NCBI RefSeq assembly: GCF_035271045.1
Contig: NZ_DATESC010000015.1
Span: 189,280 to 253,279 of the forward strand
DNA from: Marinospirillum sp035271045
Lineage (GTDB): Bacteria > Pseudomonadota > Gammaproteobacteria > Pseudomonadales > Halomonadaceae
Direction of reading: 5' to 3'
DNA: 64,000 bases
The notes beneath the pieces are model-generated. The model made no database searches, was not told the origin of the DNA, and saw nothing but the letters and a program-made list of their open reading frames with translations. Below, in pieces: positions 37,352 to 46,450 of the stretch; positions within the stretch are counted from its first letter, which is position 1; every line of letters begins with the position of its first letter. The translations under genes and the position numbers were made by a program.

Positions 37352-37386
37352 AAATGGGCAGCAAGTTTTAGCTGCCCATTTTTTTA
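37352..37386 (+). terminator. Intrinsic terminator of the cheV-uup unit
   Basis: Stem AAATGGGCAGC (37352-37362) / GCTGCCCATTT (37371-37381), followed by an eight-T run to 37386. A textbook rho-independent terminator on the plus strand. Confidence 0.92.
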
Positions 37387-37390
37387 TTAT

Positions 37391-38033
37391 TTATTTAAGC
37401 TGTAAGCGTTTTGCCAGCTTATGCAGATTACTTGAATCAACTTTTAGCTGCTTGGCCGCCAAAGACCAACACCCTTCCGCCCTATCTAACGCCTGTTGTA
37501 TTGCTTGCCTTTGACATAAATCCACCTGAATTTTTAAAGGCAGTAGGTGATCTTCTGCTTGTAAATGCCTGTTAGTAGCTGCCACTATACGCACATCAAC
37601 TTGGCGAGTTACATCTGAACCTAGGCGTTGTATTTCGCCACTTTGTAGAACACGCAATAATTTAGCCTGCACACTTAACGGTAATTCACCCACTTCATCT
37701 AAAAATTATTTCAGTGCTTACTGGTACTGATTTTGTACTTTCCATTTCTAAAGAAAAACTGCGCCAGCCCATGCAATCATGCACAGGTAAAGGTTCACCG
37801 ACTAAAGCATCTAGCAAACCATCGTAAGGGTCGGGCGCTTGGTTATCTGGAGCAAAAATAACCGGCTCACGGCGACTAAGAAGGGTTGCAAGGCGTAATT
37901 GCTCGGCTTCTTTTTTAAGTAATACCCCTGCATCACAATTAAAAATTTCTTTTAGTGCATAAACCAAGCGTTGAAAACGTACTGCGGGCGTTAAATCATT
38001 GGTTAAATCAGCTAATAACAGCGCATCAATCAC
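37391..38033 (-). pseudogene. norR: Broken norR (NO-responsive sigma-54 activator)
   Basis: Two adjoining frames together resemble NorR with large parts missing. The 5' frame (38033 to 37695) has the GAF-domain start, including the segment PDPYDGLLDALVGEPLPVHDCMG, which closely fits NorR, then stops. The 3' frame (to 37391) resumes at Walker B of the AAA+ domain (FLDEVGELPLSVQAKLLRVLQSG), continues through VDVRIVAATNR, then jumps to a Fis-type HTH (GCWSLAAKQLKVDSSNLHKLAKRL). Walker A, GAFTGA and the arginine finger region are gone. NorR is normally about 510 aa; about 210 codons remain. It is divergent from the norB remnant. Confidence 0.85.
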
Positions 38034-38052
38034 GGTAAAAGCACCTCTAAGG

Positions 38053-38063
38053 GTATTTAAAAC
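38053..38063. promoter_or_regulatory. Candidate NorR enhancer half-palindrome
   Basis: GT-N7-AC (38053-38063) matches the core spacing of NorR sites. A near match, GT-N7-AT, follows at 38077-38087. The location upstream of the sigma-54 promoter is right, but the motif is short and could occur by chance. Confidence 0.4.
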
Positions 38064-38130
38064 CCCAATCTTTAGGGTAATAAATATCCAAACAATATTC
38101 TAAACCCCAATCTACCAACTAATAAGCAAG

Positions 38131-38146
38131 TGGCAAGCTTTTTGCT
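38131..38146 (+). promoter_or_regulatory. Sigma-54 (-24/-12) promoter of norB
   Basis: TGGCAA-N5-TTGCT (38131-38146) has GG and GC ten bases apart, the invariant features of RpoN promoters. It lies 55 bp upstream of the norB ATG, where a NorR-activated promoter is expected. The promoter is intact although both genes are broken. Confidence 0.8.
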
Positions 38147-38201
38147 ATACCTATCATGGGATAAATATAACAACCTACCCATCGGTGTCAGGAGCAATAC
38201 A

Positions 38202-39621
38202 TGGCAGACTATAAAAAACTTTGGTGGTCACTTATCAGCACAAAATAAATACGGTCAAGCTTTTGCAACGCTGAATAAAGCACAACAAAACGGTTTACAG
38301 TTCGCACTTAAAGAAGAGTATCGCAATAACGGCTACAACCTAACTAGCAAACAACTAGTGGTTAGTGAAATACGCGCCAAAGCGATTGCGATAACCGCTG
38401 ATTATTACCAACGCTTGTTTGGTGATGATCCTGAGTTTATAGAAACGCGTGGCAACTTTGCGATGAAGAATAATACGTTACCTTCACAGCTTAGACGTGA
38501 AGAAATGACGCAGTTCTTCTTTTGGACGGCTTGGGCAGCAGCTACTAACCGCCCTGATAGCGATGTAACCTATACCAATAACTGGCCACATGAGCCTTTA
38601 ATTGATAACCGCCCTACCGCTGAAAACCTTATTTGGTCGCTAGTGAGTATTATTCTATTGGTCGCTGGTATTGGTGGTTTAGTTTGGGGGTGGGCTTTTT
38701 TACGCAACAAAGATGAAGATGAGCCTAAAGCGCCAGCACAAGACCCTTTATCTTTAGTTAACCTAACACCGTCACAAAAAGCTTTAGGTAAGTACCTTTT
38801 TGTAGTAGTTGCACTGTTTACCCTGCAAGTATTTTTGGGTGGTTTTACTGCTCACTATACGGTTGAAGGTCAGGGTTTCTATGGCATAGATACGTCTAAG
38901 TGGCTGCCCTACTCGGTGGTTAGAACTTGGCACTTACAAGCTGCCATGTTCTGGATAGCCACCGCCTTTTTAGCGGCTGGACTATTTTTTTCACCCATTA
39001 TTAATGGTGGTAAAGACCCTCGCTTTCAAAAGCTGGGTGTCGATCTACTCTTTTGGGCGTTAGTCATAGTTACCGCTGGTACTTTTATTGGTAACTGGCT
39101 AGCAATCATGCACCTATTACCACAAAACCTTAGCTTTTGGTTTGGACATCAAGGTTATGAATACTTAGACCTAGGGCGCTTTTGGCAGCTTCTAAAATTT
39201 GTGGGTATTCTTTTCTGGCTGATCTTAATGCTGCGTGGTTTATCGCCAGCGCTAAAAGGTGAAGGCGACAAAAACCTCTTAGCACTCTTTACCGCTTCAG
39301 TTGTTGCAGTAGGTTTATTCTACGGTGCAGGCTTCTTTTAATGAAAAATTAATGAGCACGGCCTTTTGGTGGCTGAATATAGGTTTAGTGTTAATGCTTT
39401 TCACTAGCCTGCTACCCATAGGTTTAATTCAATTCTATGCCAGCGCAACCCAAGGGCTTTGGTATGCACGCAGTGAAGTATTTATGCAGCAAGATTTATT
39501 GCATTACCTACGCTGGATAAGAACTTTTGGTGATGTGGTCTTTATTGTTGGAGCGCTGGCAGTTAGCTGGCAAGTATTTCAGGGAGTGTTTCTCCACAAA
39601 CCTAGTCAGCAAAAACAGTAA
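38202..39621 (+). pseudogene. norB: Broken norB (quinol-dependent nitric oxide reductase)
   Basis: The natural start is the ATG at 38202 (GGAG at 38191-38194), encoding MADYKKLWWSLIS. That frame stops at 38249. Homology resumes in another frame (AQNKYGQAF onward), covering most of the qNOR N-terminal extension and TM helices with FTAHYTVEGQ and TWHLQAAMFWIA, and ends at FYGAGFF (39341). The qNOR C-terminal helix block (NEKLMSTAFWWLNIGL to the end, 39621) follows in a third frame. One deletion therefore removed part of the N-terminal domain, and a second removed the central helices holding most heme b3/FeB ligands. About 465 codons remain of roughly 750. It cannot be an active NO reductase. 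Confidence 0.88.
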
Positions 39622-39653
39622 TTGACTAGGCTGCTAAAACTAAGAAAAAGATT

Positions 39654-39693
39654 GAGCGGTCTTCTTTTAAAAGAAAAAAGACCGCTCTTTTTT
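39654..39693. terminator. Bidirectional terminator (norB remnant / batD)
   Basis: Stem GAGCGGTCTT (39654-39663) / AAGACCGCTC (39678-39687) extended inward by TTTT/AAAA pairing, with T runs on both strands. It sits between convergent genes, and its right edge overlaps the batD stop codon. Confidence 0.9.
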
Positions 39694-41020
39694 ATTCAGG
39701 ATTTAAGGGCGGCAGGGGTGGTGTTTTAGGTTGATTTTTTACTAACCAAATACAAACAGCCAGTACCGCCAACACTAAAAACATCAGTAACAACCACCCT
39801 AGCCAATCGCTAAAATGCCACTGACTTCCAGCTTTAATCTGTTGTTCAATAGGTCTACTTATATTTTCTTCTAGCTGAATACCACTCGCTACAACCACTA
39901 AACTACCCAACTCAACTTGGGTTTTAACCGCTTTATGCGTTTGGGTATCCCACCAATGCAAGGTTAAATCAGGTAGTTTTAAACTGCCCAACTGCTTAGG
40001 ATAAAACAGCAGCCGCTGCTGTAAACTGCCCACCAAAAAACCATCGACCATTCGATCACTTAGCACTTCTGTTAAAGGCTCAATACGCCAATGTTCTGAA
40101 GGAATACTTTTGAACTGGGGTAAATTACGCGCCTGCTGCCCAATGACATCTAAGTGAATGATTAGCTCCAAAGCTTCGCCTTGCTTAACTTGCTTGGGAC
40201 GGTTTAAAAAAGAGGCATCTAAATTTACACCCAAAGCAGGCAACCAAAGCCATTCTTTAGGCCAAGTATCAGGAATAGGACGAACATTTATTTTTAGCGC
40301 TGGCGTTTCTGTTTCATAAAGCGAATCACTCGCTTGTCCACTTAAACTTAAACGGCTGGAAAAAAACCTTGGTGCAATCAGCGCTTCAGACGTGTGTAAT
40401 TGAATTAATTCTTGCCAACGGGCTTCTTGCCAACTAATGCCGCGTTGATTAAAACCTTGTTCACGACCATCACCAAACGGCCTTGCTGTTGCGCCTTTAA
40501 CGTCTAGCGGACTTAGGCGTGGTTCAACTGGAAAACCTTGGTAACGAATTAATAATTCATACACCAAAGTTTGTCCAATATAAGCATGGGTAAAATCCAC
40601 TTGCTGCTGCATGGTTAATGGCTGACTCAACCGCTGCGGTATAACCCGTGTTTTTTTTCTAGCTGCTTCAACGATCACTTGTAACGGTTGAGAATTTTCG
40701 CCATTAACTTGCAACGGCGGCAATTGCAGCTCACGGCTAATACTATCCGCTTGCTGATGCTGCAAGACTAAAAACCAACGGTGCATATAATGACCGTTGC
40801 GCTGCGCTTCAACCTGGTGTACTTGTTCTAGCAATTCAAAATGCGCTTGCCAACTTATGGGGATTGCTAAATGCGGTGCAGCGGCTTGGTTGCTAGCTGC
40901 CTCCACTAAAACTTCTAACTGCCCACCGGCAATTAGCTTGGGTTGATTGGGCGTTAACAACACAGCTTGCACCTTTCCAGCCCACAGTAATAAAATTAAG
41001 CCTACTAGTCGAAGTATCAT
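39692..41020 (-). CDS. BatD-like protein
   Basis: The 442-aa protein has an N-terminal signal (LVGLILLLWAGKVQA, about 4-18), a large periplasmic beta-rich region with repeated WxE/LPPL strands and a single C-terminal membrane helix (about 405-430, WLGWLLLMFLVLAVLAVCIWLV). This is the BatD topology. Bat proteins (Bacteroides aerotolerance) accompany MoxR ATPases and are thought to be envelope chaperone or stress modules. It overlaps the upstream VWA/TPR gene by 4 nt as the last gene of the operon. Confidence 0.85.
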   Translation of the reverse strand: MILRLVGLILLLWAGKVQAVLLTPNQPKLIAGGQLEVLVEAASNQAAAPHLAIPISWQAHFELLEQVHQVEAQRNGHYMHRWFLVLQHQQADSISRELQLPPLQVNGENSQPLQVIVEAARKKTRVIPQRLSQPLTMQQQVDFTHAYIGQTLVYELLIRYQGFPVEPRLSPLDVKGATARPFGDGREQGFNQRGISWQEARWQELIQLHTSEALIAPRFFSSRLSLSGQASDSLYETETPALKINVRPIPDTWPKEWLWLPALGVNLDASFLNRPKQVKQGEALELIIHLDVIGQQARNLPQFKSIPSEHWRIEPLTEVLSDRMVDGFLVGSLQQRLLFYPKQLGSLKLPDLTLHWWDTQTHKAVKTQVELGSLVVVASGIQLEENISRPIEQQIKAGSQWHFSDWLGWLLLMFLVLAVLAVCIWLVKNQPKTPPLPPLNPE

Positions 41021-42570
41021 GGCTGCTGCGCCCGTAGCTCACTTTTAAACCGCATTCTTAACAAGCGCCAAGGGTCTTCTTGCAACTGTTGCAACTGTTT
41101 TTCTTGCGTAGCACTCAGCGGTTCACAGGCCACGCAACTGGGCTTTTCTTGCGGTTGCCAATCGTCTTTTTGTTGCCTTGTTTTATCTTGTAAGTCATCA
41201 CTGGATTCAAAACTTTTAGCAGCCGTAGCCATAGCCGTTTCACAGGTTTTTAATAATGTTTCTTTAGTTATTTTTTGTGGTGTTAATTGAATTTCTGCTA
41301 ACTGCCATGTTGCTAATAATTGATTGCAAGCTAAACCTGTCAATGCTTGCTGTAGCGCTGCAGCGCGTTCAAAACTAGCTAATGCTAACGTATATTCTTC
41401 AGCTAATAACCAAGCTGTGCCGGTATTAAAGTGCATTGCTGCCTGCTGTTTAACGGGTGCGGTGGTATTTTCTATTTGCCATTGCGCGAACAATTCAGCC
41501 GCCGCAGCGTAATGCCCCAGTGAAAATTCAGCATGGGCATTTAAGTCAGTGCGATTTGCCGCGTACAAGGGTTGCTGCACACTTATCAGCCCTAGCCCCA
41601 AGCCAAACAGCAGCGCCAGCAATCCAGTATTAAATTTAAAACGCGGCTGATCAAAATACTGCCATAGCAACAGTAAAACCGCGACCAACAAAGGCCAATG
41701 GCTTAGCTCTTGAAATAAACGAATACCCTGCTGATTTTTTTGATAACTGCCTTGATTAACGCTAGCGGAAGTCCCATTAAGCTGCACGGTATAATCGGCT
41801 AATTGACTGGGATGCAGCAGGGTAATGCCTTGACTTGCTAGCGCGGCTTGTTGTTTTTCTATTGTTGCTAAACTAGCGTCTAACCCAATCAAATATAACC
41901 GTGCCTGTGGCGGCTTGAGGTTTAACAACTGCGTGACAGCCGCCGCATTGGGCAGGGTATCAGTTAACCACAACCAATCTAAACGGCCTTGTTTATTACT
42001 GATCGCTAACTGACCTAAACGGGCGGCTAAACGAAAAGCGGCTTCAGGCGCATGACCCACCAAAGGCATGACAGAAGGGTGCGTTAAGCTTAATAACTGC
42101 CGTAAAGTCGCCGTATCCTTAGTCATAGGGCTTACTAAATGAGCGCTACCGGCATAATAAATTAACGCCGTTTTACCCTGTTGACGGGTATTTAATAATG
42201 GAATTAACGCTTGCTGACTTATCGCTAATAACCGCTGCGGTGCTGCATCACCCCTAATAGGGGGCGATAGGTATTGAATAATCACCAACTCTTGCGGCTC
42301 ACTGGGCAACTGATCGGCTTTTAAAACATAACCCACGCCAGCCAACGCCCAACAAAATAACAGCGTAAGCAACCCCAGCACCCATTCTGCTTTAAATAAC
42401 AAAGGTTGATTAACCGCTGCTGTTTGTTGGGTCAGTAAGCGCTGCGCCAATTCAGGCGGTAAAAAATTAGCCCAACCGCTAGACTTAGTTGGTTGTAAAA
42501 CTTCTTTTAACAACCAATAAATAATCGGTGCTGTTAACAACAACCAAGGGCGTGCAAAAAACTCACTCAC
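41017..42570 (-). CDS. BatB/BatC-like VWA plus TPR membrane protein with degenerate MIDAS
   Basis: The 517-aa protein has N-terminal membrane segments (about 8-25, 60-80), a von Willebrand A domain (about 90-260), another membrane segment near 315-335 and a TPR region (about 345-440). It thus looks like a BatB-BatC fusion. The VWA metal site is degraded: where DxSxS is expected the sequence reads IIQYLSPPIRG, lacking the Asp and both serines, although TDT later resembles the last ligand. It may have become a structural partner of the intact VWA protein encoded just upstream (8-nt overlap). Confidence 0.85.
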   Translation of the reverse strand: MSEFFARPWLLLTAPIIYWLLKEVLQPTKSSGWANFLPPELAQRLLTQQTAAVNQPLLFKAEWVLGLLTLLFCWALAGVGYVLKADQLPSEPQELVIIQYLSPPIRGDAAPQRLLAISQQALIPLLNTRQQGKTALIYYAGSAHLVSPMTKDTATLRQLLSLTHPSVMPLVGHAPEAAFRLAARLGQLAISNKQGRLDWLWLTDTLPNAAAVTQLLNLKPPQARLYLIGLDASLATIEKQQAALASQGITLLHPSQLADYTVQLNGTSASVNQGSYQKNQQGIRLFQELSHWPLLVAVLLLLWQYFDQPRFKFNTGLLALLFGLGLGLISVQQPLYAANRTDLNAHAEFSLGHYAAAAELFAQWQIENTTAPVKQQAAMHFNTGTAWLLAEEYTLALASFERAAALQQALTGLACNQLLATWQLAEIQLTPQKITKETLLKTCETAMATAAKSFESSDDLQDKTRQQKDDWQPQEKPSCVACEPLSATQEKQLQQLQEDPWRLLRMRFKSELRAQQP

Positions 42571-43555
42571 GAGAAGACCTGCGTTTAAAAGACCACTGAC
42601 GTTTAAAAAACCAAGGCTTTGATAAAAAAGCTTGGCTAGCCGCTAGTAGCAGCGCAGCAAGTAAAGGAATAAAGGCTAAGGAAATGGATGGGCGCAAATA
42701 GCGCACTTGGGTTTGTGGTTCTAGCTGATGAATACGTTGGTAAACCTCTGCCAATTCTTGCGAAGAATAAGCACTGAACACTTCACCACCAGTTTCAAGA
42801 ATACCCTCGGCTAACACGGGATCAAGTGCTAAATCAACAGTGATTAAGTGCGTTGGAATCGCCGCTGCTGCTGTCATGACTAAGGCTTCTTGCGTACTCA
42901 GTTGACCCGCATTGTTTGCACCATCAGTCAACAAAACCATTGCCGGCTTACCTTTAGTTTGGCGTAAATTATAAATGCCCAAACCTAAAGCATCACCAAT
43001 CGCTGTACCCGAACCGGCCATACCTGCTTGCAACGTTTGCAGTTGTTGAATCAGTAACGCATGGTCAAGCGTTAGCGGCACATAAAGGTAAGCCTGCCCA
43101 CCAAACACTAACAAGCCTAAATGATCTTTGGGGCGTTGTTCGATAAAATTGCGTACAACCTGCTTTACTTGGTCTAAGCGTGTTCGGCCTTGCAATAGCG
43201 TGTTCATGCTACCAGAAATATCGACCAGCAATAAAATTTGACGACTTTGGTAAGTGACTTCAACTTCAGCTTGTCGCCATTCAGGACGCATTAAAGCTAG
43301 TATTAACAAACACCACAACCAACCACGCCAACTTAGTTTAGTTAACCCGTTTAATTTGATTAAAAATCGAGGTTCAGATGAAGGCAAGGGTTGATTTAAA
43401 CGCAGTTCAATCAATGGAAGTTTTAATGCCGCATCGGTTTTGGTCGCCGCCGTGTTAAACCAACGAACCAGCAACCAAGGCAGGGGTAATAATACCGCAG
43501 CTAACGGCCAGATAAAGGCAAGGTCTATAAAAGCTAGGTTTGCTGACGAATCCAT
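42563..43555 (-). CDS. BatA-like VWA-domain membrane protein
   Basis: The 330-aa protein has two N-terminal membrane helices, a VWA domain with an intact MIDAS (LLLVDISGSMNTL near 110, SGTAIGDALG, LLTDGANNAG) and a C-terminal membrane helix (about 298-318). This is the aerotolerance BatA architecture. MoxR ATPases (encoded by the first gene here) typically act on VWA partners like this. It overlaps the DUF4381 gene by 22 nt. Confidence 0.9.
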   Translation of the reverse strand: MDSSANLAFIDLAFIWPLAAVLLPLPWLLVRWFNTAATKTDAALKLPLIELRLNQPLPSSEPRFLIKLNGLTKLSWRGWLWCLLILALMRPEWRQAEVEVTYQSRQILLLVDISGSMNTLLQGRTRLDQVKQVVRNFIEQRPKDHLGLLVFGGQAYLYVPLTLDHALLIQQLQTLQAGMAGSGTAIGDALGLGIYNLRQTKGKPAMVLLTDGANNAGQLSTQEALVMTAAAAIPTHLITVDLALDPVLAEGILETGGEVFSAYSSQELAEVYQRIHQLEPQTQVRYLRPSISLAFIPLLAALLLAASQAFLSKPWFFKRQWSFKRRSSRE

Positions 43556-44034
43556 ACTCTAACCAATTTTTGTAAACGCTCAGCATCAAAGCTTTCTGGT
43601 TGCGCTTTGTAAGCACCCCACGCAAGAATTTTACCACTACCTTCAATAAAACCTTGTTCATCCTTGGGTTTACGACCACAGCTCCAATCTAAAAATTCTA
43701 GCCAATCTTCACCCGTTAAAGCAGCAACCTTGTCACGGCTAAAATTACGCACCGCAATGCGTCTAAGCAATAAATTAACTTCATATAAATAGCGGGCTGC
43801 GTCTTGGCTTTGCAAATACCTTGCTTGAGTGGCTGCCAGTTCAGTATAGGCATAACGCCTCACACGGTGACTACGATACCAACGAATAGCCAACAGCAGC
43901 AGCAGTAAAACGACCAAGCTACCCACTAGCCATATTACCCAAGGTGCTGGCGGCCAAACATCCTCAGCAGAAGTGGGCATTAAAGAAGCCGGAATTAAAG
44001 GTGCAACTAAGTGTTTAAGTTCTTCAAAATTCAT
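43534..44034 (-). CDS. DUF4381 family membrane protein
   Basis: The 166-aa protein has one membrane helix near residues 32-50 (VIWLVGSLVVLLLLLLAIRW) followed by a cytoplasmic helical domain with YLYEVNLLLRRIAVRNF and LTGEDWLEFLD. This matches DUF4381, a constant member of moxR-bat operons. Its specific role is unknown. Confidence 0.85.
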   Translation of the reverse strand: MNFEELKHLVAPLIPASLMPTSAEDVWPPAPWVIWLVGSLVVLLLLLLAIRWYRSHRVRRYAYTELAATQARYLQSQDAARYLYEVNLLLRRIAVRNFSRDKVAALTGEDWLEFLDWSCGRKPKDEQGFIEGSGKILAWGAYKAQPESFDAERLQKLVRVWIRQQT

Positions 44035-44084
44035 AATTAAGTTGTATGACCATCCCTAAAGTTAAGTTCGCCATTCTACGCTTT

Positions 44085-44984
44085 TTATAAAAAAAAGCCT
44101 CTTGCAGCAACGCAATCTGCTGCTGTGCTTAACGGTAAATAACTGGCTTTTTGTCCAACGGCTGCTTTTAAAGCCGCCGTTCTTTGCAAAAAAGCGGCTT
44201 GCCAAGCGTGTTGCAAAGCCGGTGTTACATGCTGCACCTTGCCTTGCACAACAACAGCGCCAGCATTGCTGGGAAGGTTTTGATCTAAGGGGTCAATTAA
44301 ATGAACCAACAGTAAAGCATAGCGTTGATTCAAATACTTTAGCAAAGTGCTATTCGTCCAGCCGACCCAATCACTGATAATAATGACCAGACTATTTTTA
44401 GGTAAACGCCGCACAAATGCCTCTAAAGCTTTATCTAAATGCCCCGCTGGACGCGGCTTTAGTTCGCCTAAGCGTTGCGTAATAGCCGCCAGACGTGACA
44501 AAAAAGGCGAAAAACCACGCGCTTGTTGCACCAATGGCTGCCAGATGCTTTGCTGGTCAGTTTCTATCCAACCACCCACACAGTCTTTATCTTGCAAAGC
44601 AGCCCAACCTAACACCGCAGCGATTTTTGCTGCTAATACTGCTTTACTGCCTGCTTGCCCAAATTGTAGCTGTGAAGCCAAATCAACAAACAACATGACG
44701 GGGCGCTGCTGTTCTTCATGGAAAATACGGGTATAAGGCTCGCCGCGCCGCGCGGTTACTTTCCAATCAAGATGACGTAAATCATCACCTGCTTGGTAGC
44801 TGCGTACTTCACGAAACGCCAAACCGCGTCCAGCAGCAACGCCTACGCGACCGTCGGTTGCTTGACGACTTTTTTTTAATAACGCATTAAGGTGCAGCGC
44901 CTTAGCATGGCTACGCAAAGCGTGTAATTGCGACAAAGTAACGTCTAGCGCTACGGTTTTTTTTACATCAATCCCATCAATCAC
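44085..44984 (-). CDS. DUF58 domain protein
   Basis: The 299-aa soluble protein carries the DUF58 core GRGLAFREVRSYQAGDDLRHLDWKVTARRGEPYTRIFHEEQ-type motif (from about 53) followed by a VWA-like half with VMLFVDLASQLQFG. It partners MoxR. It overlaps the moxR stop by 4 nt. The gap to the next gene is 50 bp, the widest in the operon. Confidence 0.9.
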   Translation of the reverse strand: MIDGIDVKKTVALDVTLSQLHALRSHAKALHLNALLKKSRQATDGRVGVAAGRGLAFREVRSYQAGDDLRHLDWKVTARRGEPYTRIFHEEQQRPVMLFVDLASQLQFGQAGSKAVLAAKIAAVLGWAALQDKDCVGGWIETDQQSIWQPLVQQARGFSPFLSRLAAITQRLGELKPRPAGHLDKALEAFVRRLPKNSLVIIISDWVGWTNSTLLKYLNQRYALLLVHLIDPLDQNLPSNAGAVVVQGKVQHVTPALQHAWQAAFLQRTAALKAAVGQKASYLPLSTAADCVAARGFFL

Positions 44985-45943
44985 GCCAAGGCTACCAAAG
45001 CAAGCAAGCGCTGAATAACTGCGTCAACCTTAATGCTTTCCGCATCGGCTTCATAACTTAGTAGCACGCGGTGGCGTAACACATCAGGAGCTAATTGTTG
45101 AATATCTTCTGGCAAAACTTCAGTACGACCCTTTAACCAAGCTAAAGCCCGTGAGCAACGATCCAACGCCAAAGAAGCTCTAGGACTTGCGCCCATACGA
45201 ATATAACACCCTAGCTGCTCATCATAGCGCCCAGCATTGCGTGTCGCTTGGACTAAATCAACAATATAACGCTCTAATGGCTCGGCAAGGTGTACTTGCT
45301 GCACGGCTTTTCGCGCATTTAAAATGCTACTTTGCGGTAACTGTAAAGGCTCAGGTTGATTGGCAGTGTGTGATTTTTCATGGCGAACTAAACGCATAAT
45401 CGCCAACTCATCGGCTGCGCTAGGATAACCAACCCAAGTATGTAATAAAAAACGATCCAGCTGAGCTTCAGGCAAAGCATAAGTGCCTTCTTGTTCTAAT
45501 GGGTTTTGAGTCGCCATCACCATAAAAACTTCAGGCAGAGGTCGAGTTTTACCACCCGCACTCACTTGGCGTTCAGCCATAGCTTCTAAGAGTGCCGATT
45601 GCACCTTAGCAGGCGCACGGTTAATTTCATCCGCCAAGACAAAATGACTAAAAATAGGGCCAGGACGAAAAGTAAACTCGCCGGTTTGTGCATAAAAAAC
45701 TTCAGTACCCGTTAAATCAGTGGGCAATAAATCAGGCGTAAATTGTATACGTTGAAACGATACGGCTAGCTGTTCAGCCAACGATTGAATAGCCCGCGTT
45801 TTAGCCAAACCAGGCGCACCTTCTACTAATAAATGCCCGTCAGCTAATAACACCACCAACAAACGTTCAACCAACGCCTGCTGACCTATAATGGCTTGGC
45901 TTAATTGTGAATGTAATTGTAAAAATTTGGCATGAATAGTCAT
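44981..45943 (-). CDS. MoxR-type AAA+ ATPase
   Basis: The 320-aa MoxR-family chaperone ATPase has Walker A EGAPGLAKT (about 40-48), Walker B FVLADEINRAPAKVQSALLEAM, sensor 1 MATQNP and a C-terminal lid domain with MGASPRASLAL. It is the first gene of a six-gene operon (moxR, DUF58, DUF4381, VWA, VWA-TPR, BatD). ATP-driven remodelling of the VWA proteins or metal insertion is the accepted idea for the family. Confidence 0.93.
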   Translation of the reverse strand: MTIHAKFLQLHSQLSQAIIGQQALVERLLVVLLADGHLLVEGAPGLAKTRAIQSLAEQLAVSFQRIQFTPDLLPTDLTGTEVFYAQTGEFTFRPGPIFSHFVLADEINRAPAKVQSALLEAMAERQVSAGGKTRPLPEVFMVMATQNPLEQEGTYALPEAQLDRFLLHTWVGYPSAADELAIMRLVRHEKSHTANQPEPLQLPQSSILNARKAVQQVHLAEPLERYIVDLVQATRNAGRYDEQLGCYIRMGASPRASLALDRCSRALAWLKGRTEVLPEDIQQLAPDVLRHRVLLSYEADAESIKVDAVIQRLLALVALA

Positions 45944-46193
45944 TAGTACAGACGTATCCTTTTAATTCGATGTATTTTAATTGAATGAATAAATGGTTAA
46001 ATCCACAAGACGCTAAATCATAATAAGCAGCACGCTAGTGTAACAGCAAGCAATCCTAACCGAGTGCAAAAAAATCAAAGATTATGGATGGAGAATTGTG
46101 CATAGACCCATTATGCTAGCCAACATTAACCACCTCGCTGTTGCGCTAAAACGTATTTAGGCTATAGGCGATTTTTACACTAAGAAAAGAAAT
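45944..46193. other. 250-bp divergent intergenic region (moxR / DUF2835 gene)
   Basis: No convincing gene. It must contain promoters in both directions. A possible 15-codon frame from an ATG near 46112 has no ribosome site, so I do not call it. Confidence 0.35.
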
Positions 46194-46418
46194 ATGCCCA
46201 GCGTTTATATACACCTAAACATTTCACCTGCCGAGTGCTTAGATTTTTACAACAGCCAAGCATCCAATGTCAGAACCACCGCCGTGGACGGACGCAGCAT
46301 TGTTTTTCCACGCCGCGTATTAAAAAATATGGTCGGACACAATGGTATTCGCGGCGTTTATCGAATGACCTACTCAGACACAGGGCAGTTTACCTCGATA
46401 GAAAAGATTTCTAATTAA
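46194..46418 (+). CDS. DUF2835 family protein
   Basis: The 74-aa protein (VYIHLNISPAECLDFYNSQ ... DGRSIVFPRRVLKNMVGHNGIRGVYRM) matches DUF2835, a small cytosolic family of unknown function common in Pseudomonadales and Alteromonadales. It lies 32 bp upstream of pyrD, in the same orientation. Confidence 0.85.
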   Translation: MPSVYIHLNISPAECLDFYNSQASNVRTTAVDGRSIVFPRRVLKNMVGHNGIRGVYRMTYSDTGQFTSIEKISN

Positions 46419-46450
46419 CACCTAAGTCATTTAATTTTATGGGGCACTTC

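Noticed and set aside
44102..44736. Plus-strand open frames of 91, 129 and 67 codons opposite the DUF58 gene
   Set aside because: They overlap a well-supported gene on the other strand and resemble no family.
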